From Isoetes taiwanensis (taxonomy: Eukaryota > Streptophyta > Lycopodiopsida > Isoetales > Isoetaceae), in the NCBI GenBank assembly GCA_021234155.1, contig JAJEKV010000198.1:1-64000 (forward strand): 64,000 nt of DNA. The letters run 5' to 3'. Shown piece by piece: positions 51,679 to 60,180 of this stretch; the first letter of the stretch is position 1, and each line of letters begins with the position of its first letter. The position numbers were made by a program, and so were the translations under genes. Below the pieces are notes generated by a model. That model did not search any database and was not told the DNA's origin. It was given only the letters and a program-made list of their open reading frames with translations.

Positions 51679-52080
51679 CTACGATTGCAACGTAGCCGGC
51701 TTGAACATGGTATACTAGATAGGGAATGCCTCTTGGAAGATTAGTGGTTGTGACTGCAGCACAATCGGCTTGACAAGAGAGCATAAGATGTAAATTTCTT
51801 GGAAGATTAGTAATTGTGGTTGCAACATAATTGGCTTGACAAAATTACATCTGTATCTTGGAGATACACTGTATCTTGGAGATACACTGTATCGTGGTGG
51901 CGATACAATCAAGTAGTACCGTGGAGGTACGAAAGATAATAATGTACCACGGAGGTACAAAGGATATATCGTACTGTGGAAGTACGCGGATATCCATAAC
52001 TGTTTCTAGAGTTTTGCAGGAGCTAAAAGAATGGGGGCGTGGAGGTTCCAATGGGTATAAGGTATTGTGGAAGTACAATA
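51679..52080 (+). other. Series of ten short hairpins in the internal region (reference copy, unit 20)
   Basis: Seen directly: 51679 CTACG/CGTAG; 51746 seven-bp stem around TTGTG/CACAA with one G-U; 51812 AATTGTG/CATAATT; 51852 and 51870 TGTATC-ttgga-GATACA; 51888 TGTATCG-tggtgg-CGATACA; 51916 GTACC-gtgga-GGTAC; 51943 TGTACC-acgga-GGTACA; 51970 CGTACT-gtgga-AGTACG; 52062 GTATT-gtgga-AGTAC (one G-U). Most loops are 5 nt and end GGA. The stems differ between hairpins by paired changes (GTATC/GATAC, GTACC/GGTAC, GTACT/AGTAC). The function is unknown. A packaging or dimerisation signal of a non-autonomous retroelement, or a protein-binding array, is inference. Confidence 0.75.
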
Positions 52081-52535
52081 ACTTATAACCATTCTTGAGT
52101 TCGCAGGGTCTAGGAACTCCCAGGTGTACGTTGAACATGGAACAATCACCTTGAGAAGGGATGGACCAAACTGGAACGTACTTGGACGATAGCGGACGAT
52201 CTATCTTGAGAAGGGATGGATTAATATGGAGCAAGCACGGGGGAGCGGTCCACGGCGAATGGGTTATTGGAATTATGGCAAATACTATGTAACTGTTATT
52301 CCTAAGGTCACCTAAAAATATGAAGGGGCATAGGATAACATAGCATGTGGGTGTGAAGAACCATTGAACTTTATGGAAGGGGTCGAGGCACTATCATTGG
52401 GATGGTTATTGGTTGAGAAAAAAATCATAGATAATATCCATATGATAAGTCATATAATCTAATTAAAGACAAGGAGATATTTTGAGAAAAAAGCAACTGC
52501 CTGCTAAAAAAAAAGGCTAAAGTCGCAGAGAGCTC

Positions 52536-52543
52536 TATAAATA
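52536..52543 (+). promoter_or_regulatory. LTR TATA box (representative)
   Basis: TATAAATA within CTCTATAAATAG, about 95 bp into the LTR, where the U3/R promoter is expected. It is conserved in almost every LTR, including the two short units. Confidence 0.75.
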
Positions 52544-52900
52544 GAACCAAAACTTCAGTTGGACATATCTCTGCAACCAGATCTCCGATTGCAACGACTC
52601 TTAGCTTGTTGGAGCCGGCTCGGAGTCTAGTTTCTGAATTGGGATGGCACATTCCGTAGTTCATCCGGAGGAGAGAGTAATGGCCGAAAACGTGACAAGT
52701 GGTCACAGATCACTGCCATAGCGACTTTACAGATTTGTAATTGTTTTCTGAACTGTGGCTACTTGAAGTAGCTAGATTAGTTTGGAAGGCCAATAAGCCA
52801 GATGCCAGAGCTTTGTATTTGTCATAGAGCACTTGTGTTTGCCATAATCCAGTGGATCCGGTTGGGTGGTTAATGGTGCTGCCATATCACTTGTGACATG

Positions 52901-52906
52901 AATAAA
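52901..52906 (+). promoter_or_regulatory. LTR polyadenylation signal AATAAA (representative)
   Basis: AATAAA in catgaataaagttt, 89 bp before the LTR end; present in all complete LTRs and absent from short units 18 and 19. The position fits the R/U5 side of an LTR. Confidence 0.65.
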
Positions 52907-52994
52907 GTTTCTTTAGTCTAGTGTTCTATTATTTCATTGTGGATTCTATGATTCTATGTTATTGCGACTTCCCAAATATACATGAATCGTATCA

Positions 52995-53220
52995 TTTATC
53001 TTTCTTTTTTTTTTTGTAGAAACGACAGTAGTATTATATTACATGCAAAAATACATAGTAATACAAAAATTCAGAGAGGATCCCTGCAAAACGGTAGTGG
53101 CATAGCCAACTACTAACACTCCAAAAAGGAGGAAATAAGTTCTAAAAAACAACCACAACTATTTTTAAAGGCTAAGAGTCGTCGTTATAGCTATAGGAGT
53201 TTCAGAGCACTATCAGATAA
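52995..53220 (-). mobile_element. Poly(A)-ended minus-strand sequence, probably a retrotransposed 3' end
   Basis: Read on the minus strand, an AT-rich untranslated-like stretch ends in tcgtttctac followed by a run of A's (plus-strand T run at about 53006-53016) that abuts the array LTR. This is the usual look of a LINE or processed-transcript 3' end. No coding domain is visible in this part, so the element class is uncertain. Confidence 0.4.
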
Positions 53221-53224
53221 TCAG

Positions 53225-53437
53225 TTAGGAAAAACTGCAGATTTTATGTCCAAGACAATCCAACTGTTTGCTCACTGGTCCAAGACTCCATCCAGAGTGA
53301 TGATGGCATATGCATCCCTTGGTATGTAGAAACAACAGTCGATCCAGCTCCCCAGGACCATATGAGGAAGAATCAAGTATGTGCAGTATCCATGAATCCC
53401 GAGCAGCTTTATATATGCCGAGTTTCAATGCAATCAA
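53225..53437 (-). pseudogene. Exon-like minus-strand fragment, unidentified
   Basis: A 70-codon open frame of balanced composition (contains GPGELDRLLFLHTKGC) lies just upstream of the poly(A)-ended region, on the same strand. It may be the 3' end of the coding part of the same transcript. I do not recognise the protein. Confidence 0.3.
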
Positions 53438-53579
53438 TAAGTTGCATACACGAAATTAATTACTAATTGCAATAACATATGAAATGAGGTGCATATTTGA
53501 AATGTATGCAATATAACATTCATCTCGTAGGATAAAAATATGCAGGGGAGCCTTTTTTGCTGGCGTACTATTTCGAGTG

Positions 53580-53964
53580 TCATAACATTGTAATCACTGT
53601 CATCTTGTGAAATGGAGCATTGGTTATGCTGTAAAGGTCATTGGTTATGATGGGAAGTTCAATCCTACTAATAGATTCTTCCATGAGAGCAAAAAATGAA
53701 GGTGCTAGAGAAGTAATCGGTAGGGCTGACTTTGTTATAAAAGGTGTAGGTGCTAGAGAAATAATGGGTAAAGCTGCCATTGCTGCAAAAAGTGTAGGTG
53801 CTGGAGAAATAATAGGTAAAGTTGGCTCTGCTGCATCCTCTACCACCAAAGAAGAAATCAGATTTTTTGATGCATTTTTTGCCGGCTCAAACCACATCTT
53901 TGCAATCTGGCTAGAGTTGAAAGACTCAGCTTGGTTGCTTAAACTACAATCTGCACCACACTAA
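53580..53964 (-). pseudogene. Exon-like fragment with three 48-bp repeats, minus strand
   Basis: An open minus-strand frame enters after a possible splice acceptor (ttattag, near 53964) and codes a short polar part, then three imperfect 16-17-residue repeats built on ALPIISLAPTPF. The DNA repeat unit is 48 bp (plus strand ggtgctagagaaataatggg) at about 53699-53830. The opposite strand is also open across the repeats, so strand choice rests on the acceptor-like site and on neighbouring minus-strand fragments. No family recognised. Confidence 0.35.
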
Positions 53965-54070
53965 ATAAGACATCATACATTAATCAATCAATTGTAATTT
54001 TAAAGCACCAAACAACATAAAATTAGTATATGTTAGAGCATCAGTAGATTCTGCGGTTGTTGGATTGGTT

Positions 54071-54171
54071 TTAGCAGCTATGCCTTTTTCTAACGACCAT
54101 CTTCGTGGCCTTAATTGGTTGTTTAGCTTTAGATTTTGATATACTTTTCCTTGTTGTTGGTATTGGCTTAT
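54071..54171 (-). pseudogene. Possible terminal exon, lysine-rich, minus strand
   Basis: After an acceptor-like ttttacag the minus strand reads a basic segment (TTRKSISKSKAKQPIKATK) to a TAA stop. Spliced to the exon-like block at 54266-54393, the frame is off by one and meets a stop at once. Either the pairing is wrong or the gene is broken. Confidence 0.3.
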
Positions 54172-54265
54172 CTGTAAAATTTAGGAGTTATCAACAAAAT
54201 CAAAGACAATAAAGCAACAAAGAGTTAGCAATAACAACCCACTAGAAACATATACATGAGTCTAC

Positions 54266-54393
54266 CTTTTCGAGTATATTTCTCGCCTATTCCCCCTTTC
54301 CATTTCTTCCGGATACTCCGTCCAGGCTACCGGCCTTGCCTTTGTCAATAACTTTTTTGTTTCCAATTCCAAACCCAACGCATTATCTACCCT
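54266..54393 (-). pseudogene. Possible internal exon, minus strand, next to Helitron F
   Basis: A minus-strand frame open from a tgcag acceptor to a donor-like AAAAG/GTAGAC, encoding about 42 residues (includes LELETKKLLTKARPVAW). Helitron F sits 6 bp outside the acceptor. If the flanks are joined, the acceptor and its upstream stretch are restored (cttca|ttgcag), so the Helitron would have entered the end of an intron. Protein unidentified. Confidence 0.35.
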
Positions 54394-54399
54394 CTGCAA

Positions 54400-56321
54400 T
54401 CTTTATATTATAAAGTTTTAGCGTATGTCTTGCATCAAACCCTAATTTAGATAGTTGAGATCGTCTGATTGCATTTGAAGACCGAGATTTATCGCACAAC
54501 TTCCCACCACCATGATTGGCCATGCTCTGATCTCTTAAGAGGAAAGGGAAAATGGCAGAGAAAAGGGCAAAGTGAGAGGCAAAAAGGCACGGGCAAAAAG
54601 GGAAAAGGCAGGAGAAGGAAACTCCGGAAGGGGAAAAAAGAGCTAAAAAAAGGGAAAGAAAAAGAAAGGGAGAAAAAGGCCGTTAAAAAAAAAGACACTA
54701 TGAAAAGGAAAAGGGGAAAGGGGATTTTATGTCCAAGAATAAAAGGGAAAAGAAAAGGGGAAAGGAGGAAAAAGGAAGAAAAAAGGGCAACGGACCATAT
54801 GAAAAAAATGTGAAGACGATGCCGTATGAAGTAACATTCAATGATAAAAAAGGGTGACGGAAGGGAAAAAGGGGAAGATAAGAATGGTGGAGAGAGGGAA
54901 AAAAGGGCATGGAAAAATAGAAAGGGAAGGAAAAAGGAAAAAGGAGGCGAAAAAGGGAAAAGGGCATGAGGAAAAGGGAGAGGGAAATGAGAGAGGAAGG
55001 AGAAAGTGGCACGAGAAGAGGAAAAGGGTGAGGAAAGGAAAAAAAGAAAGGGAAAAAGAGATGGAAAAAGGGAAAAGGGAAAAGGGAAAAGCGAAAAGCA
55101 AAAAGAGAACAGAAAACATGGAATAGAAAAAGAGGAAAAGGGAAAAGGGAAAAGGGGAAGAGGGTGGGAAAAGGAGGAAAAAGGGCATGTGAAAAAGGTG
55201 GAAAAAATGGAATGGAAAAAGATGTGGGAAAATGGAAAGGAAAAGAGAGAAGGAAAAAAAAAGGGTGGAAAGGAAAGAGGAAAAGGGCATGGAAAAAGAG
55301 AAAAGGATGAAAAAAAGAAGGAAAAGGAAAAAGGAAATGGGAGGCGAAAAGGGAAAGGGGAAAGAAAAAAGAACACGAGGAATAAGGAGGGAAAATGGAA
55401 AAGAGGAAGGGAAAAAGGGCACGGAAAAAATTGGAAGAGGGAAAGGGAAAAGAAAAAAGAAAAAGGGGGCAATATCTGGACGGGGAAAAGGGGAAGAGGG
55501 TAAGGAAAGGGAAGAAAAGGCAATAAAAAAAAAGTGGAAAAAAGGGAATGGAAAAATACATGGGAAAAAGGGAAAAGGAAAAAGGAAAGGGAAAGGGAAA
55601 AGGGAAAGAGAAAAGGAAAGGGGAAGGAAAGAGGAAAAGCATTATCTGGGGGGGAAAAATGGAAAAGGGTGGGGAAATGATGCAAAAAAAAAGAAGGAAA
55701 GGAAAAAAGGAAAAATGGAAGGAAAGGGGGGAAGGAAAGGAAAAAAGGCATGAGAAAAAAGGAAGAAGAAAATGGGAAAAAAGAGACATGAGATAAAGAA
55801 GAAGAGTGTGAGGAGAGGAAGAAAAACATTAAAAAAAAAGGTGGGGAAAAGGGAATGCAAAAAGGGCATGAGAAAAGGGAAGGGAAAAGAGAAATGCAAA
55901 AGGAATGGGAAAAGGAAAGGGAAAAAAGAGCATGAGAAAAATGGGAAGGGTGGAGAAAAGTGAAAAGGGAAGGAAAAAAGCCGTCAAAAAAAGGGAAAGG
56001 GAAAGGGAAAAATGAGAAGGAGAAAAGGAAGAAAAAGAGGAGGGAGAAGAGGGTAAAAAAAAAAGAGAGAGAAGGAGAAAAGTAAATGTGCAGAAAAAAT
56101 AAGAAAAGGGAAAAAAGAAAGTGTGTAAGAAAATGAGGAAAAAAGGATATGCAGGATAGAGCAAAGGGAAGGTTATCAAATGCACAAAAACCTCTTATAG
56201 CCTAGCAATGATGGACTTGGTTTCTATTATATTAGATGTATAAAAATGAGTCTGAGCTGAATAGGTTTCCATCCACAAATGTTCCCAATATTTGCCCAGC
56301 AACGCTGGGCACCATTACTAG
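54400..56321 (+). mobile_element. Helitron F (1922 bp), same family as C, D and E
   Basis: 5' TCTTTATATTATAAAG (one extra T) after host A, and 3' GCCCAGC-aac-GCTGGGC, ACCATTA, CTAG before host T (56322). It lies outside the array. It is longer than C and D because short non-purine patches interrupt the tract (for example 54722-54738, 54793-54799, 54819-54844). Confidence 0.9.
54535..56165. repeat. Polypurine tract of Helitron F
   Basis: About 1.6 kb of GGGAAAA-type sequence with GGGCATG(A/G) and GGGTGRGG words, aligned by eye with the tract of D. K/E/G/R-rich and, on the other strand, F/S/P/L-rich frames here are composition artefacts. Confidence 0.95.
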
Positions 56322-57043
56322 TGAAGATTATAGAGTTTTCTCAAATTTCTTGAGACTTCTTTCAAATTTCTTGAGATTACTTTCAGATTCCTAGATATTC
56401 ACTGAGATTCCATGAAGATTTTGTTAGATTGTTTGAAGGCAAAGAAGGTGTGCTGAATTGTCTAATATTCCATTAAGATTTCCTTAGCAACCATTTCTTC
56501 CCTACGACTCTATTAGATTCTCCAACATTCTGTGACGACTCTTTCTACTATTATCTTTAAATGCAAGCAAAGAAATTTACTTTCGAGGGAAAAAGGTCGC
56601 AGGTAGGGCGCAGTACTTTGCCGGAGCAAAATTTGAGAGGCCATAACTTTGGCGTTCGGAGTCAGAATTCAGTGTTCTTTACACCGTTGGAAAGCTCTTT
56701 TCGAGCCCTTTCCATTGGTATATTATATGAATGCTTTTACAGAAGATTACTGGTGCAAGTCAAGAGTCTTTCAGTTTCGGCCATATTACAGAATCTTGTC
56801 TGAAATCCTCTGAGGATTGGAGGTAGTAGCAGGGTTGATTAGGCTCAGCGGAGCAACCTGCACTATTCTCTTGGGTGGATCTCTGTTTCTTAGGGGCTCT
56901 GTTGGAGCAGGGGTTTTACCGCAACAGGGCGTGGCGTAGGTTTTGGTGAAGGGGTTTTCACTTCAGATGTCTCAATGTCTGAATCTTCTATCAAGGATAA
57001 TGTTCGATGGAAGGATTTAGCATGAAAGTCTGACTTTCAGTAT
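56322..57043 (+). other. Leader-like region upstream of LINE ORF1
   Basis: No clear gene. It starts with three imperfect copies of a tttcttgaga-type word (about 56341-56395) and holds an 80-codon chance-like frame (56561-56803). It probably includes the LINE 5' UTR, but the element's start is not marked. Confidence 0.35.
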
Positions 57044-58686
57044 ATGAGTCAAATGGAGAAGGCTGGTGGGTTTCCAGAAAATTTTTGCTCTTATACTCCT
57101 TTAGGCTCAAGCCATGCAGGTGAAGTAGCAAAGATGCATAAGCAGGTAAATACATCAACTGTTTCAATTGCAAAGGCATTGCAACCCTTGAAATCTTTGT
57201 TTACAGTGACTGAGGAAGTAACTAAAATGACAAATGATAAAATAGTGGGCAAAACAAGTATGGAGGTACTAGCCAATGTTTCTGAGGATTTGCCATGTGC
57301 TTAGGCTTTACAGGTGGTGAAAGGAGATGTTGAGGCACCTAAAGCTACCGAAAGTAATAATGGTGGGTTTGCAGATTTGAGGTCTAATCCTGTTCGTCAA
57401 GATCCTCCAAATGCTTGGAGATCAAATGACACAGTTAACAGATTGAGGAATGCTCATTTTAGTACTTGGGTGCGTAAATGCTCATAATTATCAGAGTTCA
57501 CGTGTGGGTAATAAGCAGGATTTTTTTGAAGTGTTAAAAGAGAGGAAAGGGGAGTTTTCGCATTCTGGTTGTGTGGAGGACTTTGTTCAAGGCATTAATG
57601 GTTCTGCTGTTGGAAAAAAGTTTGTGGCGTACCAATTATAGAAGTGGATCAATTGGAGCATCGAAAGTGTGTGGCTAAACTGGTGGCACATTCTGTAATT
57701 GGGTACTATGATGGAAATTATTTTAATTCTACTAAAATTACTCGATGGATTAGTTCTATGCTCAGAAGGATGTCTATTGCACCTTTTAATTCTTTCAAAG
57801 TGTTAGGCAATAATTTCTTTTTGCTGGGGTTTGAAGACGAAGCCCTGTTAATAGATTGACTTCAAGAGGTGTTTTCTCAATAGGAGGCTCATGTGTCATT
57901 TTTCAGCATTATTCACCAGGCTTTTCTGCTGATAATCCTTATAAAGCAATGTTGCCTTGCTGGTTTCAAATTCATGGTTTGCCACCCGATCTATTGCTTC
58001 CAAAGTTCCTTATCTCTATTGCTAATGGTATTGGTAAGCATATATCTCATTCAATTCTCAGAGATGCTCGTGTTTGTCTAGCATTACCAATGGATCAGAG
58101 TCTTTCTAAGGAGGTAATAGTGAAGAGTGGGGAGTTTTTCTCACGCTTTAACTTAGAGCTTTTGAATGGCAGTGAGTTAAAGTGTTGGTTTCCTTCTTTG
58201 AAGATATTGGATGTAGATGTGCAGAAGGAATATTCCATTGGTGATAAACAGCAAAATATGGATATGTCTGCAAATCCTACAGAAGTTGCTCCAGAGAATC
58301 TGGATGAAAAGAAGGTATCTGGTTCGCAAGAATGTGGAAAAGATATAGAAGCAGTTCCAATGGTGGTTGGCGAGGATGTTCATGATTCATCACCAGATGA
58401 AGAGATGGTAAAATGTTCCAATGATGAGTTGGCATGGCAAAGTCCTAAAAAGCGTAAAAGTAAAGCAAGGGTGAAGCATAACTTGGATAACGGTGATATC
58501 ATAGAGTCAGGGGCTGGTGACGATTCATCTGAGGAGGAAGATAGGCACAAGGATACTGGTGATATTAGTGAGCATAACATGGACCAGGCCTTGGTATTGT
58601 ATAAGCCACAGGAAACTGAGGTAAAAGTGGGAAAAGCCTCATCAAAAAAGAGGAGGAAGAAGAAATCCAAAATACCTCATGCTTAA
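57044..58686 (+). pseudogene. LINE (L1-type) ORF1, decayed, DUF4283-like
   Basis: ORF1 proteins of plant L1-type LINEs bind the element RNA. Here the frame starts near 57044, meets a TAG at 57302 and a TAA at about 57485, and changes frame near 57480, 57640 and 57845-57860. The recognisable part is the DUF4283-like core: FFLLGFEDEA before the last frameshift, then GGSCVIFQHYSPGF and CWFQIHGLPPDLL after it. An acidic linker and a strongly basic C-terminus (SKKRRKKKSK) follow. The last open stretch (57856-58686) has no ATG of its own, as expected of a shifted remainder. Its stop overlaps the ORF2 start by 8 nt. Clearly non-functional as it stands. Confidence 0.75.
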
Positions 58687-59050
58687 GATCATGTCTTGGA
58701 ATGTGAGAGGAGCACGTTCATCTCCTCAAAAGCAGCAAAGGTTGGCTAATTTAATTAAACACATTAATCCAGATATTTTATGTATTCAAGAGCAGAAATG
58801 TGATAGAGGCAGGGTTGTTCCAATGATGAATTTGTTTGGGAAGCAAACTTCTGCTATAATAAGTACTTCAGGCAAGGCTCGGGGTGGTACAATGATAGCC
58901 TGGAGTATGGATGTTCATGTCACATTTACAGCAAAAGATAAATTTGGAAGGTGGACAGTCATTAAATGGAAGCAAGGACTTCAAGAATGTGGTATCATTA
59001 ATGTATATGCATCTAATATTCCTAGAAAAAGAGCAACTTTATGGGCTTCT
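58679..59050 (+). pseudogene. LINE ORF2 N-terminus (AP-like endonuclease), truncated
   Basis: ORF2 of L1-type elements starts with an apurinic-like endonuclease that nicks target DNA for target-primed reverse transcription. Visible motifs: IMSWNVRGA with the conserved Asn near the start, ILCIQEQKC with the catalytic Glu, GGTMIAWS, and INVYASN. The frame is intact for about 124 codons. Then the sequence is cut at 59050/59051 by an LTR, so the rest of the endonuclease and all of the reverse transcriptase are missing from this side. The ATG lies within the last codons of ORF1 (overlap ATGCTTAA), a termination-reinitiation arrangement. Confidence 0.85.
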
Positions 59051-59648
59051 TGTTAGTCCTGTACGTACTGGTACAGGACTATTCATGCACACCTCGGATT
59101 AGGTCAAGAACAAGGATCCACAGTCAGGACCAGGTCAGTCGTCAAAAGCCCAGCAGAAGACCAAGCAGCAGACCAAGCAGCAGACCACGCAGAAGGCCAC
59201 GGGCACGCCAAAGAAGAGGCCGAAAACAGACAAGTGAGGGGCCGTCAGCGTCAGCGTGATTTCAGGCATTTCAAGAGGCACCGCCAACATTCTTGCAAAT
59301 CAGGCCTCCTTCCAGGAGTCGGCACCGAGATCTGACAGAGTGTCTATATTGGGCCAGAGGCCATTGTACTATATATATGAGCAGAGCTAGCACTCGAGTT
59401 TTAGATGAGTTTTTGGTCTTGTCTCCATTCTGTTTCTCTCTTTTGCGAGAGCTCATGTATCATCATTGATATCAAAGAGTTTTGTTCTCATCAGTGTGTT
59501 CTCATTGTTTTCTTTTGTTCTCTCTCTTTTCTTTTCCCTTGTTTCTTTTGCAAATCCCGCGTGACACAGCTACCGGATTCTCCTGTTTGATCCACGGGTC
59601 CTCACATAGGGCTGTCTTGCAGGAGCTCCCGAACCCAGACCCCAAACA
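59051..59648 (+). mobile_element. 5' LTR of a Ty3/gypsy-like element (598 bp)
   Basis: Begins TGTTAG and ends CAAACA (TGTT/AACA inverted ends), cuts the LINE endonuclease, contains a TATATATA box at about 59369-59377 and is followed by a primer-site-like sequence. A small 12-bp repeat (agaccaagcagc, three copies, about 59157-59190) lies in the U3 part, and a hairpin CCTGTAC-gtactg-GTACAGG sits near the start (59057). No 3' LTR is in the window. Confidence 0.65.
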
Positions 59649-59649
59649 C

Positions 59650-59667
59650 TGTCGCCGCTGCCGGGTC
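59650..59667 (+). promoter_or_regulatory. Primer-binding site, tRNA-Asp-like
   Basis: TGTCGCCGCTGCCGGG one base after the LTR end matches 14 of 16 positions of the TGGCGCCGTTGCCGGG site used by many plant gypsy elements. Confidence 0.6.
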
Positions 59668-59695
59668 TGATCTTTATTTTTTCCTTCTTTTCGTC

Positions 59696-60180
59696 ATGTC
59701 GGCTCGTGGTTTCACTCCTGAAGAACTTCTTTGCCAAACGGCGGCTCGACTGGAGTGCCATCAACGACGCGAGGCTGTTCGTGATATGTATGACACTGCC
59801 TATGTGGTCGTGTCCGCTCCAGAGCTCAATCGGCACCTCCTACCCCTCGTGCTCATTCTCGACCAGGGTCTCCCCCTGTGTGTCGGCATTGTTCTCAACC
59901 TCAATCACCACATCATATGCCTGTTCATCCCACGCCTCACTATTTTCAGACTCCTGACAGCACCTATATTCATATACCTTCAGGCCACACCCCTCTGCCG
60001 TCACAACCTTCTTCACCTCCTGCTGGGATGGTCTACCCTCAAGTTTCCTTTGGCCCTCCCCACGTTCATGAATTTCAGGCTTCACCATCTTTTCAGAATG
60101 CTCTTCCTATCTACCAGTCACAGATCTCGTGGGCTCCCAGGGTCCTTCCCCACAGGAACATATCGTCCTTGGAAAGTGCC
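59696..60180 (+). pseudogene. Start of gag of the gypsy-like element, frameshifted
   Basis: An ATG frame (MSARGFTPEELLCQ...) runs about 50 codons, then the coding sense moves to another frame at about 59838, where a proline- and histidine-rich segment (SGHTPLPSQPSSPPAG) continues to about 60180. The position directly after the primer site is that of gag. No capsid or zinc-knuckle motif is reached before the sequence changes to an antisense LINE fragment, so the element is truncated. Confidence 0.45.

Larger units (their letters stand above)
50415..52442 (+). repeat. Array unit 20 (2028 bp)
   Basis: LTR 50415-50965. The primer-site position is corrupted (tggtatcgaggc, 50968) and about 60 bp of internal sequence are lost near 51290. 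The hairpin series at 51679-52080 is complete and is used as reference. Confidence 0.87.
1..52994 (+). mobile_element. Tandem array of a non-autonomous copia-like LTR retroelement (about 2.03-kb unit)
   Basis: The same LTR-internal module recurs head to tail across this span; adjacent modules share one LTR, so the order is LTR-internal-LTR-internal-LTR. LTRs are about 540-559 bp, run from TGATA (TAATA in several copies) to TATCA, and carry CTCTATAAATAG near the start and AATAAA about 90 bp before the end. Two bases after TATCA lies TGGTATCAGAGC, the classic plant copia initiator tRNA-Met primer site. The 1.48-kb internal part has no reverse transcriptase, integrase or protease reading frame, so the element is TRIM/LARD-like and would need enzymes in trans. 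The array ends exactly at an LTR end (52994), which independently fixes the 3' LTR border. The 5' LTR border is less certain because the purine-rich stretch (GAGAAAAAAA) lies about 20 bp upstream rather than adjacent. Sharing of LTRs points to amplification by unequal recombination, which is inference. Confidence 0.88.
52443..52994 (+). repeat. Terminal LTR of the array (552 bp)
   Basis: The last LTR starts TGATAAG and ends CGTATCA (5-bp terminal inverted repeat TGATA/TATCA), then unrelated DNA (tttatctttc) follows instead of a primer site. This is the only true outer boundary of the array in the window. Confidence 0.9.

Noticed and set aside
27418-52706. Many 60-130-codon frames repeated from unit to unit on both strands
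   Set aside because: Their recurrence follows from near-identity of the units. Overlapping frames on both strands are equally conserved and none shows a known domain; only the frame at gag position is kept as a doubtful pseudogene.
1-52994. CRISPR-like array of repeats and spacers
   Set aside because: Repeat units are 2 kb with LTR features and plant-type primer sites; no short direct repeat with unique spacers and no cas genes.
1-52994. rDNA or histone-type tandem gene array
   Set aside because: No rRNA-like sequence, no 5S promoter boxes and no histone frame in the 2-kb unit.
59100-59260. Arg/Ser-rich frame RRPSSRPSSRPRRRPRARQRR in the gypsy LTR
   Set aside because: Comes from the 12-bp repeat inside the LTR U3; no start context or family match.
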